From NCBI GenBank assembly GCA_014378715.1, contig JACMNE010000025.1, positions 1 to 38,171 of the forward strand: a stretch of 38,171 nucleotides of DNA, written 5' to 3'. Origin of the DNA: Microbacteriaceae bacterium (GTDB taxonomy: Bacteria; Actinomycetota; Actinomycetes; Actinomycetales; Microbacteriaceae). Made by a program: the position numbers and the translations under genes. Positions 25,392 through 33,225 of the stretch are shown here, one piece after another. Positions within the stretch are counted from its first letter, which is position 1. Every line of letters starts with the position of its first letter. The notes beneath the pieces are model-generated. The model ran no database searches. It saw nothing but the letters and a program-made list of their open reading frames with translations, and was not told the DNA's origin.

Positions 25392-26554
25392 TTCTCCGCC
25401 TCGAGGTCGTGATCGCCGAGGTGGGCACCGGCAGGTGCTCCCACCCCGGCCCAGACACTCACGCCGACGCTGGCGTGCTCCGATGCCTTCCGCAGGGCCT
25501 CGGCCTCGGTGTACGCGATCCATGCCGCCGCGTCCCTGTCGTTCCGGGTACGGCGCACGCGGATGACCAGCCAGGCCGCTCCCCCCGCGACGAGCAGTGC
25601 GATCAGCCACCACGGCGGGGCGAGGATCACGGTGTCCCGGTCCACTACGCGCAGCGGACCGGGGTCGAGTGCCCCGGCGTCCACGGTGGGGGCGATGGAC
25701 ACATAGGGGTCGAGGTATCCGAGCTGCGCGACACCGGGCACGGAGGTGGTCACGACGCGGGAACCGCCGGGGAGCATCTCTGTCAGCTCGGTGCGGACGA
25801 TGGGGACCGCCGCGATGCCGAAATACGTTCTGACCCCGACGACCACATTGGCCGCCAGGGCGACGTTGCCTTTGTTCGTCACGGTGTACGACAGCGTCGT
25901 CGCCCCACCGAACGGGTTGGCCTGGCTGATGTAGGACGCGGTGAGGCTCGAGATCGTCAGCGCCGCCTGGATGTCGCCCGGCACCCGCACGTAGAGGCGG
26001 GTCGCGATGCGGCGGTCGACCAGGATCTCGCCCGACGGGGCGGTCACGGAGGTGACGATGCCCGCGGCATGGTCGCCCGGCGAGGCCTCGGCCGGCACGT
26101 CGAGGGCAAAGGGGACCACCCGGGACTCTCCCGGGCCGAGGGGGATGCTCAGCTGCGTCGCGCCGCCGTCGAAGCTCACCCACGCTCCGGAGTCGAGCGG
26201 GGTCGCGTCGGTGTCGAGCAGACCGTAGGAGCCGTCGTCGGTGTTGTAGGCGTCGGTGGCGAAGACCTTCATGGTCTGCGTGGTGGTGCCGGTGTTTCGC
26301 ACGATGTAGAAGTCGTCGAGGTGCTGGCCGGGGAGCACCTGGTAGCTGAATCTCGAACGGTCGTCGGCACCGCTCGAATCCGCAGGGGCGCCCGAGATCC
26401 CGTCGGTGTCATCGGCCTGCGCCGCGGATGTCAGCGAACCGAGGCCGCCGGCCAGCGTCAGCGCCACGAGGGCGAGGGCGATATGGCGGCGAAGGGATCG
26501 CGGGGATGCGAGGCGCGGGGACAGGGGGCGGGAGGGCACAGGACATCTATCCAA
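25388..26554 (-). CDS. DUF916-like (WxL-binding type) membrane protein
   Basis: The 388-residue protein has a signal peptide ending SAAQA near residue 47 and an extracellular part with two beta domains. The first (about 65-190) has the DUF916 pattern FSYQVLPGQHLDDFYIVRNT, LSIPLGPGESRVVPFALDVP and ASPGDHAAGIV. The second has LSYTVTNKGNVALAANVVVG. A helix at about 315-333 (WLIALLVAGGAAWLVIRV) and a cytoplasmic tail of 55 residues follow. In Firmicutes, DUF916/DUF3324 proteins accompany WxL proteins in csc clusters and bind peptidoglycan. The start is uncertain: the TTG at 26554 is used, but a GTG at 26539 is nearly as good, and neither has a ribosome-binding site. A PHO-like box lies upstream. 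Confidence 0.85.
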   Translation of the reverse strand: MDRCPVPSRPLSPRLASPRSLRRHIALALVALTLAGGLGSLTSAAQADDTDGISGAPADSSGADDRSRFSYQVLPGQHLDDFYIVRNTGTTTQTMKVFATDAYNTDDGSYGLLDTDATPLDSGAWVSFDGGATQLSIPLGPGESRVVPFALDVPAEASPGDHAAGIVTSVTAPSGEILVDRRIATRLYVRVPGDIQAALTISSLTASYISQANPFGGATTLSYTVTNKGNVALAANVVVGVRTYFGIAAVPIVRTELTEMLPGGSRVVTTSVPGVAQLGYLDPYVSIAPTVDAGALDPGPLRVVDRDTVILAPPWWLIALLVAGGAAWLVIRVRRTRNDRDAAAWIAYTEAEALRKASEHASVGVSVWAGVGAPAGAHLGDHDLEAEK

Positions 26555-26581
26555 ACTTGAGTGGACGGCACCGGGCGGGGT

Positions 26582-26599
26582 GCTGAACCAGACCTTAAC
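26582..26599 (-). promoter_or_regulatory. PHO-box-like direct repeat upstream of the DUF916 gene
   Basis: On the minus strand GTTAAGG and GTTCAGC begin exactly 11 bases apart (26599-26593 and 26588-26582). This is the 11-nt unit structure of PhoP boxes described in Streptomyces. It lies about 30 bases before the start and just after a strong terminator, where a new promoter is needed. Confidence 0.45.
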
Positions 26600-26610
26600 G
26601 GGAACAGGCG

Positions 26611-26649
26611 GAAAGGGAGGGGGCCGCGATCCGGTCGCGGCCCCCTCCC
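26611..26649 (-). terminator. Strong intrinsic terminator after the WxL-like gene
   Basis: A perfect 15-bp GC-rich stem (26635-26649 with 26615-26629) and 5-base loop is followed on the minus strand by TTTCC. It begins 8 bases after the WxL-like stop codon. It separates the pst/PstS-like/WxL transcript from the DUF916-sortase-like-pstB transcript. Confidence 0.85.
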
Positions 26650-26657
26650 GGGAGGAG

Positions 26658-27707
26658 CTACTTCGAGGCGAGCGTGAGCGTGAGCTTCGAGGTGTAGGTT
26701 CCGGCGACCCGGTCTGCGGGCGAGACGAAGGTCAGGTCGGCGTTGACTATCGTCGTGCCGACAGCGGAGCCGGGAGTGGTGGAGGCGACGGCCGCGGGGA
26801 AGACCGAGGATCCGGCCGTCTGCGCTGCCGAGGCCACAACGCCCACGGCGGTGGTCGAGACGATCTTCGGGCTGAATCCGAGCTGCTTCTTGTTGATCGT
26901 CACGGTCGAGTCGGCACTGTTCGTGAAGTCGCTCACGCTCGCACTGAGGGTCCAGCCCTCCTTGGAGACCACCCGCCCATCGTTGACCGCGATGTCACCG
27001 AGGGTTCCGGTCGACGTCGAGAGGCCACCGATGAGGGTCGGCGAGCCGATCGCGGCAGCGGCGTTCGTCGGCACCGACAGGCTGAGCACTCCGTTCGCGG
27101 CGGAGGCTGTGGTCGCCGAGAGGTTGAGCGTGCCCGTGAGGGTCGGGTCGACCGTCGGGGTCGGGGCGACCCCGGCATCGGGCTGCTCGACCGTGTACGC
27201 CCCGGTGACGGGGGTGACGTGCGCCGTGAAGTAGTACAGCCCGCTTGCGGCGAGGTTCACGTTGTTGTCCTTCAGGCAGGCGATCCCGACGCTGTAGTTG
27301 CCTCCGGCGGTCTTGACCGCCGTCTGGGAGCCGAGGATCTGCTGGTCGAACGACACGGTCGGTTGGATCAGGCTCTTCGCATTGCCGGCCGCCGCGTACG
27401 CGACCCAGGCCGACGGGGTGCGCTCCGAGCCGATCGCGGTGACGAAGCTGAACACGGAGGTGGAGTCGGCCGAGCAGAGGAACGGAGCCCGGCCATCTGT
27501 GGGGGACTGGGCGATCACCGTCTCATCGTTGAAGGCGAAGACCTTGCCGGCGGGGTACATGACCTCGTCGGCGGGGTTGTAGACGTAGGCGGGTCCTTCG
27601 GAGCCATTCGCCTGGACCGCGGCGTGCGCGGCCGTCGCGGAGGCGCCGACGAGCGAGGCCACGACGATGCCGATGGCGGCAGCGCGGGTCACTTTGGTGC
27701 TGAACAT
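26658..27707 (-). CDS. Secreted WxL-like surface protein
   Basis: The 349-residue secreted protein has a signal peptide ending ATAAHA near residue 29. An N-terminal domain (about 35-175) contains two cysteines (FLCSA, GIACL). A Pro/Thr linker (APTPTVDPTL) precedes a beta-rich C-terminal domain. That domain resembles WxL: W252-T-L254 in KEGWTLSASVSDFTNSADST, KKQLGFSP, a SAVGTT insertion and the end AGTYTSKLTLTL. The second WxL motif is missing (ADLTFVSP instead). WxL domains attach non-covalently to peptidoglycan. The ATG has AGAAAGG 5 bases upstream. A DUF916 protein follows after the terminator, the usual partner. Similarity is by pattern only and remote. Confidence 0.75.
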   Translation of the reverse strand: MFSTKVTRAAAIGIVVASLVGASATAAHAAVQANGSEGPAYVYNPADEVMYPAGKVFAFNDETVIAQSPTDGRAPFLCSADSTSVFSFVTAIGSERTPSAWVAYAAAGNAKSLIQPTVSFDQQILGSQTAVKTAGGNYSVGIACLKDNNVNLAASGLYYFTAHVTPVTGAYTVEQPDAGVAPTPTVDPTLTGTLNLSATTASAANGVLSLSVPTNAAAAIGSPTLIGGLSTSTGTLGDIAVNDGRVVSKEGWTLSASVSDFTNSADSTVTINKKQLGFSPKIVSTTAVGVVASAAQTAGSSVFPAAVASTTPGSAVGTTIVNADLTFVSPADRVAGTYTSKLTLTLASK

Positions 27708-27745
27708 GAGTGCCTTTCTGGGTGGTGCGGAGGGGAGGAGGGGGG

Positions 27746-28828
27746 TCAGTTGGTGGCGGCGGCGAAGATCGGCGTCGTGGATGCGGGAGGAAGGAAGCCG
27801 AACTTGAGCTTCACCGCGCCAGCGGAGGAGATTGACGAGCTGAAGTTGGTCAGGCTCTTCGTCTTGGTGCGGTCGACGAGTCCGGCGAGGGTGGCGTCGT
27901 ACTTCGCGTTCGACGGGTCGACGCGGGCGGCCTCGACGACGACATAGGTGTCGCGCCCGAAGCTGCTCGAGTAGTACGTCGGGTTCGGGACGAGCGAGGG
28001 CGCGGTTCCGGTGAACGGAGCGGTCGAACCCTGGGTGCTTCCGATGAGGGCGTTGCCGGTACGGTCGGGTGCCGCGTTGTTCGACTGGGCGACCCAGCTC
28101 GCGACGGAGAAGGGGATGATCTCGCCGCTGGCGGACAGGACCGTTCCGTCGTTCTCGGGCACCGTCTCGGTCGCGTTGACGCAGGACCCGAGGGTCGGGC
28201 TGCCGATCGCGGAGAGGAAGAACTTGCGGGTTCCTGACGCGGGGTTGGGCAGGCGGGGCTTGAGGGCGACACCGTTGACCACGGTCAGCGTGCACTCGTA
28301 GGCCTGCTTCAGCTGAGCCCCGGTGAGCTGCTCCAGTCCGGCGCCGACGTAGGCGTAGGAGAGAGCATCGCGGCCGAACTGGAAGTACTCGAGCGGTCCG
28401 CCGGCGAGCGGGGTGGGTCCGCTCGAGGAGCGGGCGATGTCGATCTGGCCGGAGATCGTCGTGGCCGGGGTCGTGTTGCCCGAGACACTGAACGCCTTGG
28501 TGCCGTCGATCGAGTAGCTGAGGGCCCTGACACCGTCGCCGGACCCGGCGGGACGGGCGAAGTAGGTGCCGCCCGGCTTGGTCTGGATGGCGGCCGATCC
28601 GAACGCGTCGAATGACCCGACAGAGTTCAGCCCGCCCGTCACGCGGACGAATGCCCCCGAGATGTTGGTGCCGTTGGACAGGGCGTTGGCCGCGTCCTGA
28701 AGGGTGTCGGATCCGGCGAGAACGTAGCTGTTCGATACCGGGTCGGCATAGGCGGGGGTGGCAAGGGTGAGACCGGCGAACGCAATGCCGACAACGGCAC
28801 TGAACGCGACGACGTTTTTCGTCTTCAC
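27746..28828 (-). CDS. Secreted PstS-like (type 2 periplasmic-binding fold) protein
   Basis: The 360-residue secreted protein has a signal peptide (VVAFSAVVGIAFAGLTLATP, cleavage after AYA) and no C-terminal membrane helix. The mature part resembles phosphate-binding proteins: SYVLAGSDTLQDAANAL, FARPAGSGDGVRALSYSI, QIDIARSSSGP, FQFGRDALSYAYVGAG, LTGAQLKQAYECTLT and the late GRDTYVVVEAARVD. Two cysteines (YECTL, GSCVN) could form a disulphide. The GTG start at 28828 has AAAGGA upstream. A distant second phosphate or phosphoester receptor is a reasonable inference, though the exact ligand residues are not assignable. It sits between a giant PstS-like protein and a WxL-like protein. Confidence 0.8.
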   Translation of the reverse strand: MKTKNVVAFSAVVGIAFAGLTLATPAYADPVSNSYVLAGSDTLQDAANALSNGTNISGAFVRVTGGLNSVGSFDAFGSAAIQTKPGGTYFARPAGSGDGVRALSYSIDGTKAFSVSGNTTPATTISGQIDIARSSSGPTPLAGGPLEYFQFGRDALSYAYVGAGLEQLTGAQLKQAYECTLTVVNGVALKPRLPNPASGTRKFFLSAIGSPTLGSCVNATETVPENDGTVLSASGEIIPFSVASWVAQSNNAAPDRTGNALIGSTQGSTAPFTGTAPSLVPNPTYYSSSFGRDTYVVVEAARVDPSNAKYDATLAGLVDRTKTKSLTNFSSSISSAGAVKLKFGFLPPASTTPIFAAATN

Positions 28829-28940
28829 TTCGGGGAGTTCCTTTCGGGGGTTGAATCGATCGGTCGCAGGCGCGGTCGCATCGACATGGTCCGGGGTGCG
28901 CCAGGGATCGACGCGGCCGGCGGGCCAGGAATGTGGGGCA

Positions 28941-31457
28941 TCAGGACCGTCTCCTGATGCGGGAGAGGAGCGGGACGGCGCCCGCCGCGGCGAGGCCCGA
29001 CAGGAGGCTGGCCGGAACGGCGGCGGAGAGGGGTGCTCCGGCCGGGTCGTCGGGGGTCGCCGCACCGAGGAGGGTCGTCGCCGTGCCGGAGGCCGTGGGG
29101 GCGACGGACTGCGCGGTGGGTGTGGCCGCCACCGCGGCGCCGGTCGGGCCGGGTGCGAGAGCCGTGCTCGTCGCCGGTGTCGTGGGGGTCGCCGCGGGAG
29201 CGGTGACGACTCCGGTCTGGATCGTGTCGGCCGCGGCCAGGGCCTGCGCACGCCACCCGGCCGGGATCGGGGCATAGCCGTCGGGGAGTTGTCCGGACGA
29301 GGTTCCCGGTTGCTGCCCCGTTGTCGCGGCGAAGCGGACGAACGCGGCGTAGTCGGCCCGCAGCGTCGCGTCGGTGGTGGCAGGATTGGCCGCTGCATAG
29401 ACGGGCATGGCGAGCGGATAGGCGGTGGGGGCGGCGATCGCGGCGGACCCGCCGGGGTCGTAGCCGTACACCGTGGGCGATGTGGCCGTGGCGGTCATCG
29501 CCGCCGCTGCTGCCGAGAGGCTGGCGACCGTCGGCGCCACGAACTCGCCGGCGGCGTTGCGCAGCTGCGCCGTGGCCACCCGGTACTTCCCGGCCGACGC
29601 GGTGTCGGTCAAGCCCAGGACGCGCTGCTGCCCGACAAGATTGCGGGGACTCTTGGTGAACTTCGGCGGCCCGGTGGCAGGTGCGGGGTCCCATGCCCCG
29701 AGTACCTGACCGTCGCCGCGGAGGGTGAGGTAGGCGCTCTGGTCGAAGTCGTTCGTGTACGGCCGCCAGGTCACCAGATTCACCGGGCTGGTGACCGGTG
29801 TCAGCGATCCGGGCTGCTCGGTCGGGTCGGCCTTCGGGAAGTTGTCCCGGGGTACGACCAGCGCCGAGCCGGAGGGGTTCGACGCCGCCGTGGTGGAACT
29901 CCACGGGTTGACCACCATTCCCCAGGGGTCCGGGGTTCCCTCCAGGAAAGCGGCCGCGTCCGGGTCGGCGAGCACGTACCGCCACAGCTGCCAGGCGAGG
30001 TCGGAGCGGCCCTGCGGAAGCAGGAGGTCGGCCATGGACGGGCTGCTGATCGACTGGTTGGCCCATTCCGGGTCGTTGATGGCGAGGAAGTCGGGGTCGA
30101 ACCCGAGGCTCTGCGGATTGTGTCCGGGATCGTCGGCGGAGACGTAGCCGAGGTGCTTCTTTTCGGCGCCGACGGGAAGGGACGACAGGTAGGAGTTCGT
30201 GAGCAGTTTCGCCACCAGGCGCGGGGTGAGTCGGAGCTCGGAGAAGGCGAGGCCGGCACGTTCAGCCACCTCCGCGGAGGTGGTGTCGGATGCCTTGGGC
30301 TCCCGATCGACGGCGAAGGAGATGGCGATGCCGCTCAGCGCGATGGGGGCGTAGACGAGGGGATCGGCGCCGGCCTCAGTGGCAAGGGGCCGCGAGGTGA
30401 GGGCGAGCGCCGCACCCGTCGTGCCACTCGCAGACACGAGCGCATCCGCTTCATTGCCGGAACTGATGGTGTAGATCGCACCGCCGGTCGAGTTGCACAG
30501 GGCCGGCTGCCAGGAGGCGACCGCGCCGCTCACGAGCTCGCTTCCCGAGATCTGGCGCTCGGCCGCGCCGATGGCACAGGTCACCCCGAGAGGCGTGAAG
30601 TCGAGCTTCACCGCGATGCGGTGCTTCCAGTTGTCCCAGAAGAGGCCCGGCCGGTTGTTCTGCTGCTCTCCGGTGTCGGCGGTGCCTCGGGGGACCACCA
30701 CGAGCCAGCAGGAACGTCCGGAGATCGTGCCGTCGGTCGCGGTGACCGGGCTGCCGCAGCCGAGCCCGGGAGCCTGCAGCGCGGTCTGGATCTCGAACTT
30801 CGCCGACCCGGCCCCGTTCGCCCCCGATCCGGCCCACTTGATCTCATTCGAGGTGAACTGGGTGAAGAACTCGTTGGAGTTCACATCCACCGCAAGCTTC
30901 TTGTTGTCCTTGACCGACTCGATGGAGGTGCCTGTCACCGACCGGAAGGGGATCGAAGTGTAGGTGGGGACGGCGAAGTTCGGCGACGGCTGGGTGTAGG
31001 CGGCATCCTCGGGCGCCACGTCGGCGTCCGACCCCACCACGCTGTCGCGGGTGGCGCCGACCGAGCCGAAGCCGCCGTATTGGCAGGTGGTGCGGTCCAC
31101 CTCGTCGGGGTTGTCGCCGCCCCAGCACTGCATGATCTGGAGGAAGTTCGTTCCGGCGTTGTCGGTGCTCGGAACCTGCGACTTGCGCCCGCCGGTCCAG
31201 CTGACCAGAACGCCCTGCGAGACAAGGTTGCTGGTCTGCGAGACGGTCACCTCTAGGTCGGGGAAGGGTGCGGAGGAGATCGTGGTGTCCTGGGCCGACG
31301 CGGCGATCGTGACGGAGGAGGAGGAGTCGGCGCTCGCGGTGCCGACGGGGAGGACCACCCCGGAGAGCAGCACCAGGGCTCCGACGAAGGCCCCGGTGAC
31401 GACCCCGGAGATCCCCGACGCGAGGCGCGTCGTGCGTGATGCGGGGCGTGGCGACAT
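28941..31457 (-). CDS. Large PstS-like surface protein with C-terminal anchor
   Basis: The 838-residue protein has a signal peptide (LPVGTASA) and an N-terminal Ig-like domain (VTVSQTSNLVSQGVLVSWTG, LQIMQCWGG) with several cysteines. A long body resembles phosphate-binding proteins: PLVYAPIALSGIAISFAVDR, LTPRLVAKLLTNSYLSSLP and AYPLAMPVYAAANPATTDAT. An Ala/Pro/Thr-rich stalk (about 745-800) leads to a C-terminal hydrophobic segment ending SRIRRRS. No LPXTG motif is present, so anchoring is by the helix itself. Proteins of this kind are found in other actinobacteria, usually annotated only as substrate-binding domain proteins. The ATG has GGAG 5 bases upstream. A 148-base gap with its own PHO-like promoter separates it from pstS. 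Confidence 0.8.
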   Translation of the reverse strand: MSPRPASRTTRLASGISGVVTGAFVGALVLLSGVVLPVGTASADSSSSVTIAASAQDTTISSAPFPDLEVTVSQTSNLVSQGVLVSWTGGRKSQVPSTDNAGTNFLQIMQCWGGDNPDEVDRTTCQYGGFGSVGATRDSVVGSDADVAPEDAAYTQPSPNFAVPTYTSIPFRSVTGTSIESVKDNKKLAVDVNSNEFFTQFTSNEIKWAGSGANGAGSAKFEIQTALQAPGLGCGSPVTATDGTISGRSCWLVVVPRGTADTGEQQNNRPGLFWDNWKHRIAVKLDFTPLGVTCAIGAAERQISGSELVSGAVASWQPALCNSTGGAIYTISSGNEADALVSASGTTGAALALTSRPLATEAGADPLVYAPIALSGIAISFAVDREPKASDTTSAEVAERAGLAFSELRLTPRLVAKLLTNSYLSSLPVGAEKKHLGYVSADDPGHNPQSLGFDPDFLAINDPEWANQSISSPSMADLLLPQGRSDLAWQLWRYVLADPDAAAFLEGTPDPWGMVVNPWSSTTAASNPSGSALVVPRDNFPKADPTEQPGSLTPVTSPVNLVTWRPYTNDFDQSAYLTLRGDGQVLGAWDPAPATGPPKFTKSPRNLVGQQRVLGLTDTASAGKYRVATAQLRNAAGEFVAPTVASLSAAAAAMTATATSPTVYGYDPGGSAAIAAPTAYPLAMPVYAAANPATTDATLRADYAAFVRFAATTGQQPGTSSGQLPDGYAPIPAGWRAQALAAADTIQTGVVTAPAATPTTPATSTALAPGPTGAAVAATPTAQSVAPTASGTATTLLGAATPDDPAGAPLSAAVPASLLSGLAAAGAVPLLSRIRRRS

Positions 31458-31505
31458 GCGGGCTCCAGAGGGAATGAGGGTGGCCCACGAGTGGGACGAG
31501 TGAAA

Positions 31506-31547
31506 ATTATGTGCGGTGGGTGTCGCGGGGATGAACGATCCGGGAAC
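31506..31547 (-). promoter_or_regulatory. PHO-box-like promoter of the 838-residue protein
   Basis: On the minus strand GTTCCCG (31547-31541) and GTTCATC (31536-31530) start 11 bases apart. The second overlaps a possible -35, and CATAAT (31511-31506) lies 18 bases further, a good -10. This is the layout of a PhoP-activated promoter. Confidence 0.55.
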
Positions 31548-31605
31548 TACCCCTTCCCCGTGTCCGTCCGGTTGGGGCGGATGTCGAGGGACTACCGGAA
31601 TTGGG

Positions 31606-33225
31606 TCACGAATGCGGATCCACCGGGCGGCGGAGCCGTTTCGACACGAACGGGGGCAGCACGATGGCCGCGATCAGGAGCAGGGCGGCGAAGAGCATCA
31701 GGAGCTGCTGCGGGCCGATCCCGGAATCGGCCACCGTGAACGGAGTCGACACTGCCGACCCGCTGAGGGCGGAGGTTCCGCTCACCAAGGCACCGTTGGC
31801 GTCATACACCGCAGCATCCCCTGTCGCGACCGCGCTGCCGGTGACAACGGCCGCGGGGGTGACCGCACCGCTGGCCGACCCGCCCGTTCCCGTTCCCGTC
31901 ACCGCGGTGTCGGCGGGCGCCCCCGCCGTTCCCGTCGTGCACTGGTTCGGGCCCTGCTTGTCACAGTCGGCCGGCGCCGGGGCGGAGACGGCGAGCTGGT
32001 TGTTCGCGGGGGAGTCGCCCGCCTTGAACGTGGGGTTGTTGCAGGAGTTGATGTCGACACCCGAGACATCCGCTCCGGGGATCTTCTTGATCTGATCGAA
32101 GCCGGCGAGCACAAGGTTCATCGGCAGGGGCGAGTAGCCGAGGGCCGCCGCCTGCTGTTGGCCCTCGCACAGCATGTAATTGGTGAAGGCGCCCAGGGTC
32201 GCGCCCTTGGCCGCGGTGAAGATGCCGGCCACCTCGGTCGGCACGATCATGTAGCTGTAGCTCGACAGGGGGTACGTGCGGTTGTCGGCGTTGTTGTACA
32301 CCCCGTCGAGGATCTGCGTCAGGTAGTCGGGGGAGCCGGCCGTGGTGTTGATCTGTGCCTTGAGTAGCGCGACCGCGACCGATGATGCCGTCGGCTCCAC
32401 GTAGTATCCCGCCGCGTTGAGCACCTTCGCGACGGGAAAACCGGATTTGAGCGCGTAGGAGTACTCGACGTAGGTGATGGCGCCCTCGCCATAGTCCTGG
32501 CCGACATACCCCGCGACACCGAGGGATCCATTCTGGGCCTTCGCACCTCCGAAGGTGGGGTACTGCGAGGTCAGCCCGCAGCCCGCGGCACGCTTGACCG
32601 CAATACAGAACGAGCTCCACAGTGCCGGGTACTGCTTCGACATCCAGAGGGTGAACTGGGCGGTCGAGCCGGACCCGTCGGAACGGACGACCGGCACGAT
32701 GGCCCTGTCGGGCATGGCGAGGCCCGGGTTGTCGGCCGCGATCTGGGGGTCGTTCCAGTTCGTGATGACCCCGGTGAAGATCTTCGTGACCGTCTCGCCG
32801 CCGAGCCGGAGGTTGGTGACCTTCTTCCCGCCGATTTTTAAGTTGTACATGAAGGACGTGCCGCCGGCCACGATCGGCATGTAGGCGAACCCGGTTGCCG
32901 GAACCTCCGCCGCAGAGCCGTCCTCGGGTTTGGACTGGAACGGGATCTCGCTGACGGCGAAGTCGACGGTGCCCTGCAGGAAGTCGCGTCGACCGGCGGA
33001 CGACCCGACCCCCGAGTAGTTGATCGTCATCCCATAGTTGGCCGCCACATTCTTGCGCCATTGGTCGAGGGCGTTCTGGGACCACGTCGATCCGGTGCCC
33101 GAGACCGGGATCCAACTGTCGGCGTGGGCCGATTGTGGCTGGAGTCCCCCGCTCCCAGCGAGGATCAGGAGCAGGAAGGCGAAGGACGCCATGATGAAGC
33201 GGATGAGGCGGATGCGCGGCGTCAC
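31606..33225 (-). CDS. pstS: Phosphate-binding protein PstS with C-terminal membrane anchor
   Basis: This is the 539-residue receptor of the Pst importer. A cleavable signal (MASFAFLLLILAG, cleavage near AHA) replaces the lipobox usual for PstS. The phosphate-binding lobes show SGTGSTWSQNALDQWRKN, YSGVGSSAGRRDFLQGTVDF, SEIPF and the ligand loop VVRSDGSGSTAQFTLWM. YPLSSYSYMIVPTE near the end of the binding domain is typical. An Ala/Gly/Thr linker with a CDKQGPNQC disulphide candidate leads to a C-terminal helix (LLMLFAALLLIAAIVLPPF) and basic tail without LPXTG. So this receptor hangs from its own C-terminus. GTGA overlap couples it to pstA. Confidence 0.93.
   Translation of the reverse strand: MTPRIRLIRFIMASFAFLLLILAGSGGLQPQSAHADSWIPVSGTGSTWSQNALDQWRKNVAANYGMTINYSGVGSSAGRRDFLQGTVDFAVSEIPFQSKPEDGSAAEVPATGFAYMPIVAGGTSFMYNLKIGGKKVTNLRLGGETVTKIFTGVITNWNDPQIAADNPGLAMPDRAIVPVVRSDGSGSTAQFTLWMSKQYPALWSSFCIAVKRAAGCGLTSQYPTFGGAKAQNGSLGVAGYVGQDYGEGAITYVEYSYALKSGFPVAKVLNAAGYYVEPTASSVAVALLKAQINTTAGSPDYLTQILDGVYNNADNRTYPLSSYSYMIVPTEVAGIFTAAKGATLGAFTNYMLCEGQQQAAALGYSPLPMNLVLAGFDQIKKIPGADVSGVDINSCNNPTFKAGDSPANNQLAVSAPAPADCDKQGPNQCTTGTAGAPADTAVTGTGTGGSASGAVTPAAVVTGSAVATGDAAVYDANGALVSGTSALSGSAVSTPFTVADSGIGPQQLLMLFAALLLIAAIVLPPFVSKRLRRPVDPHS

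Noticed and set aside
28758-31256. An 832-codon open frame on the plus strand opposite the PstS-like genes
   Set aside because: It spans two genes and an intergenic gap antisense, and its Gly/Arg-rich composition marks a shadow frame.
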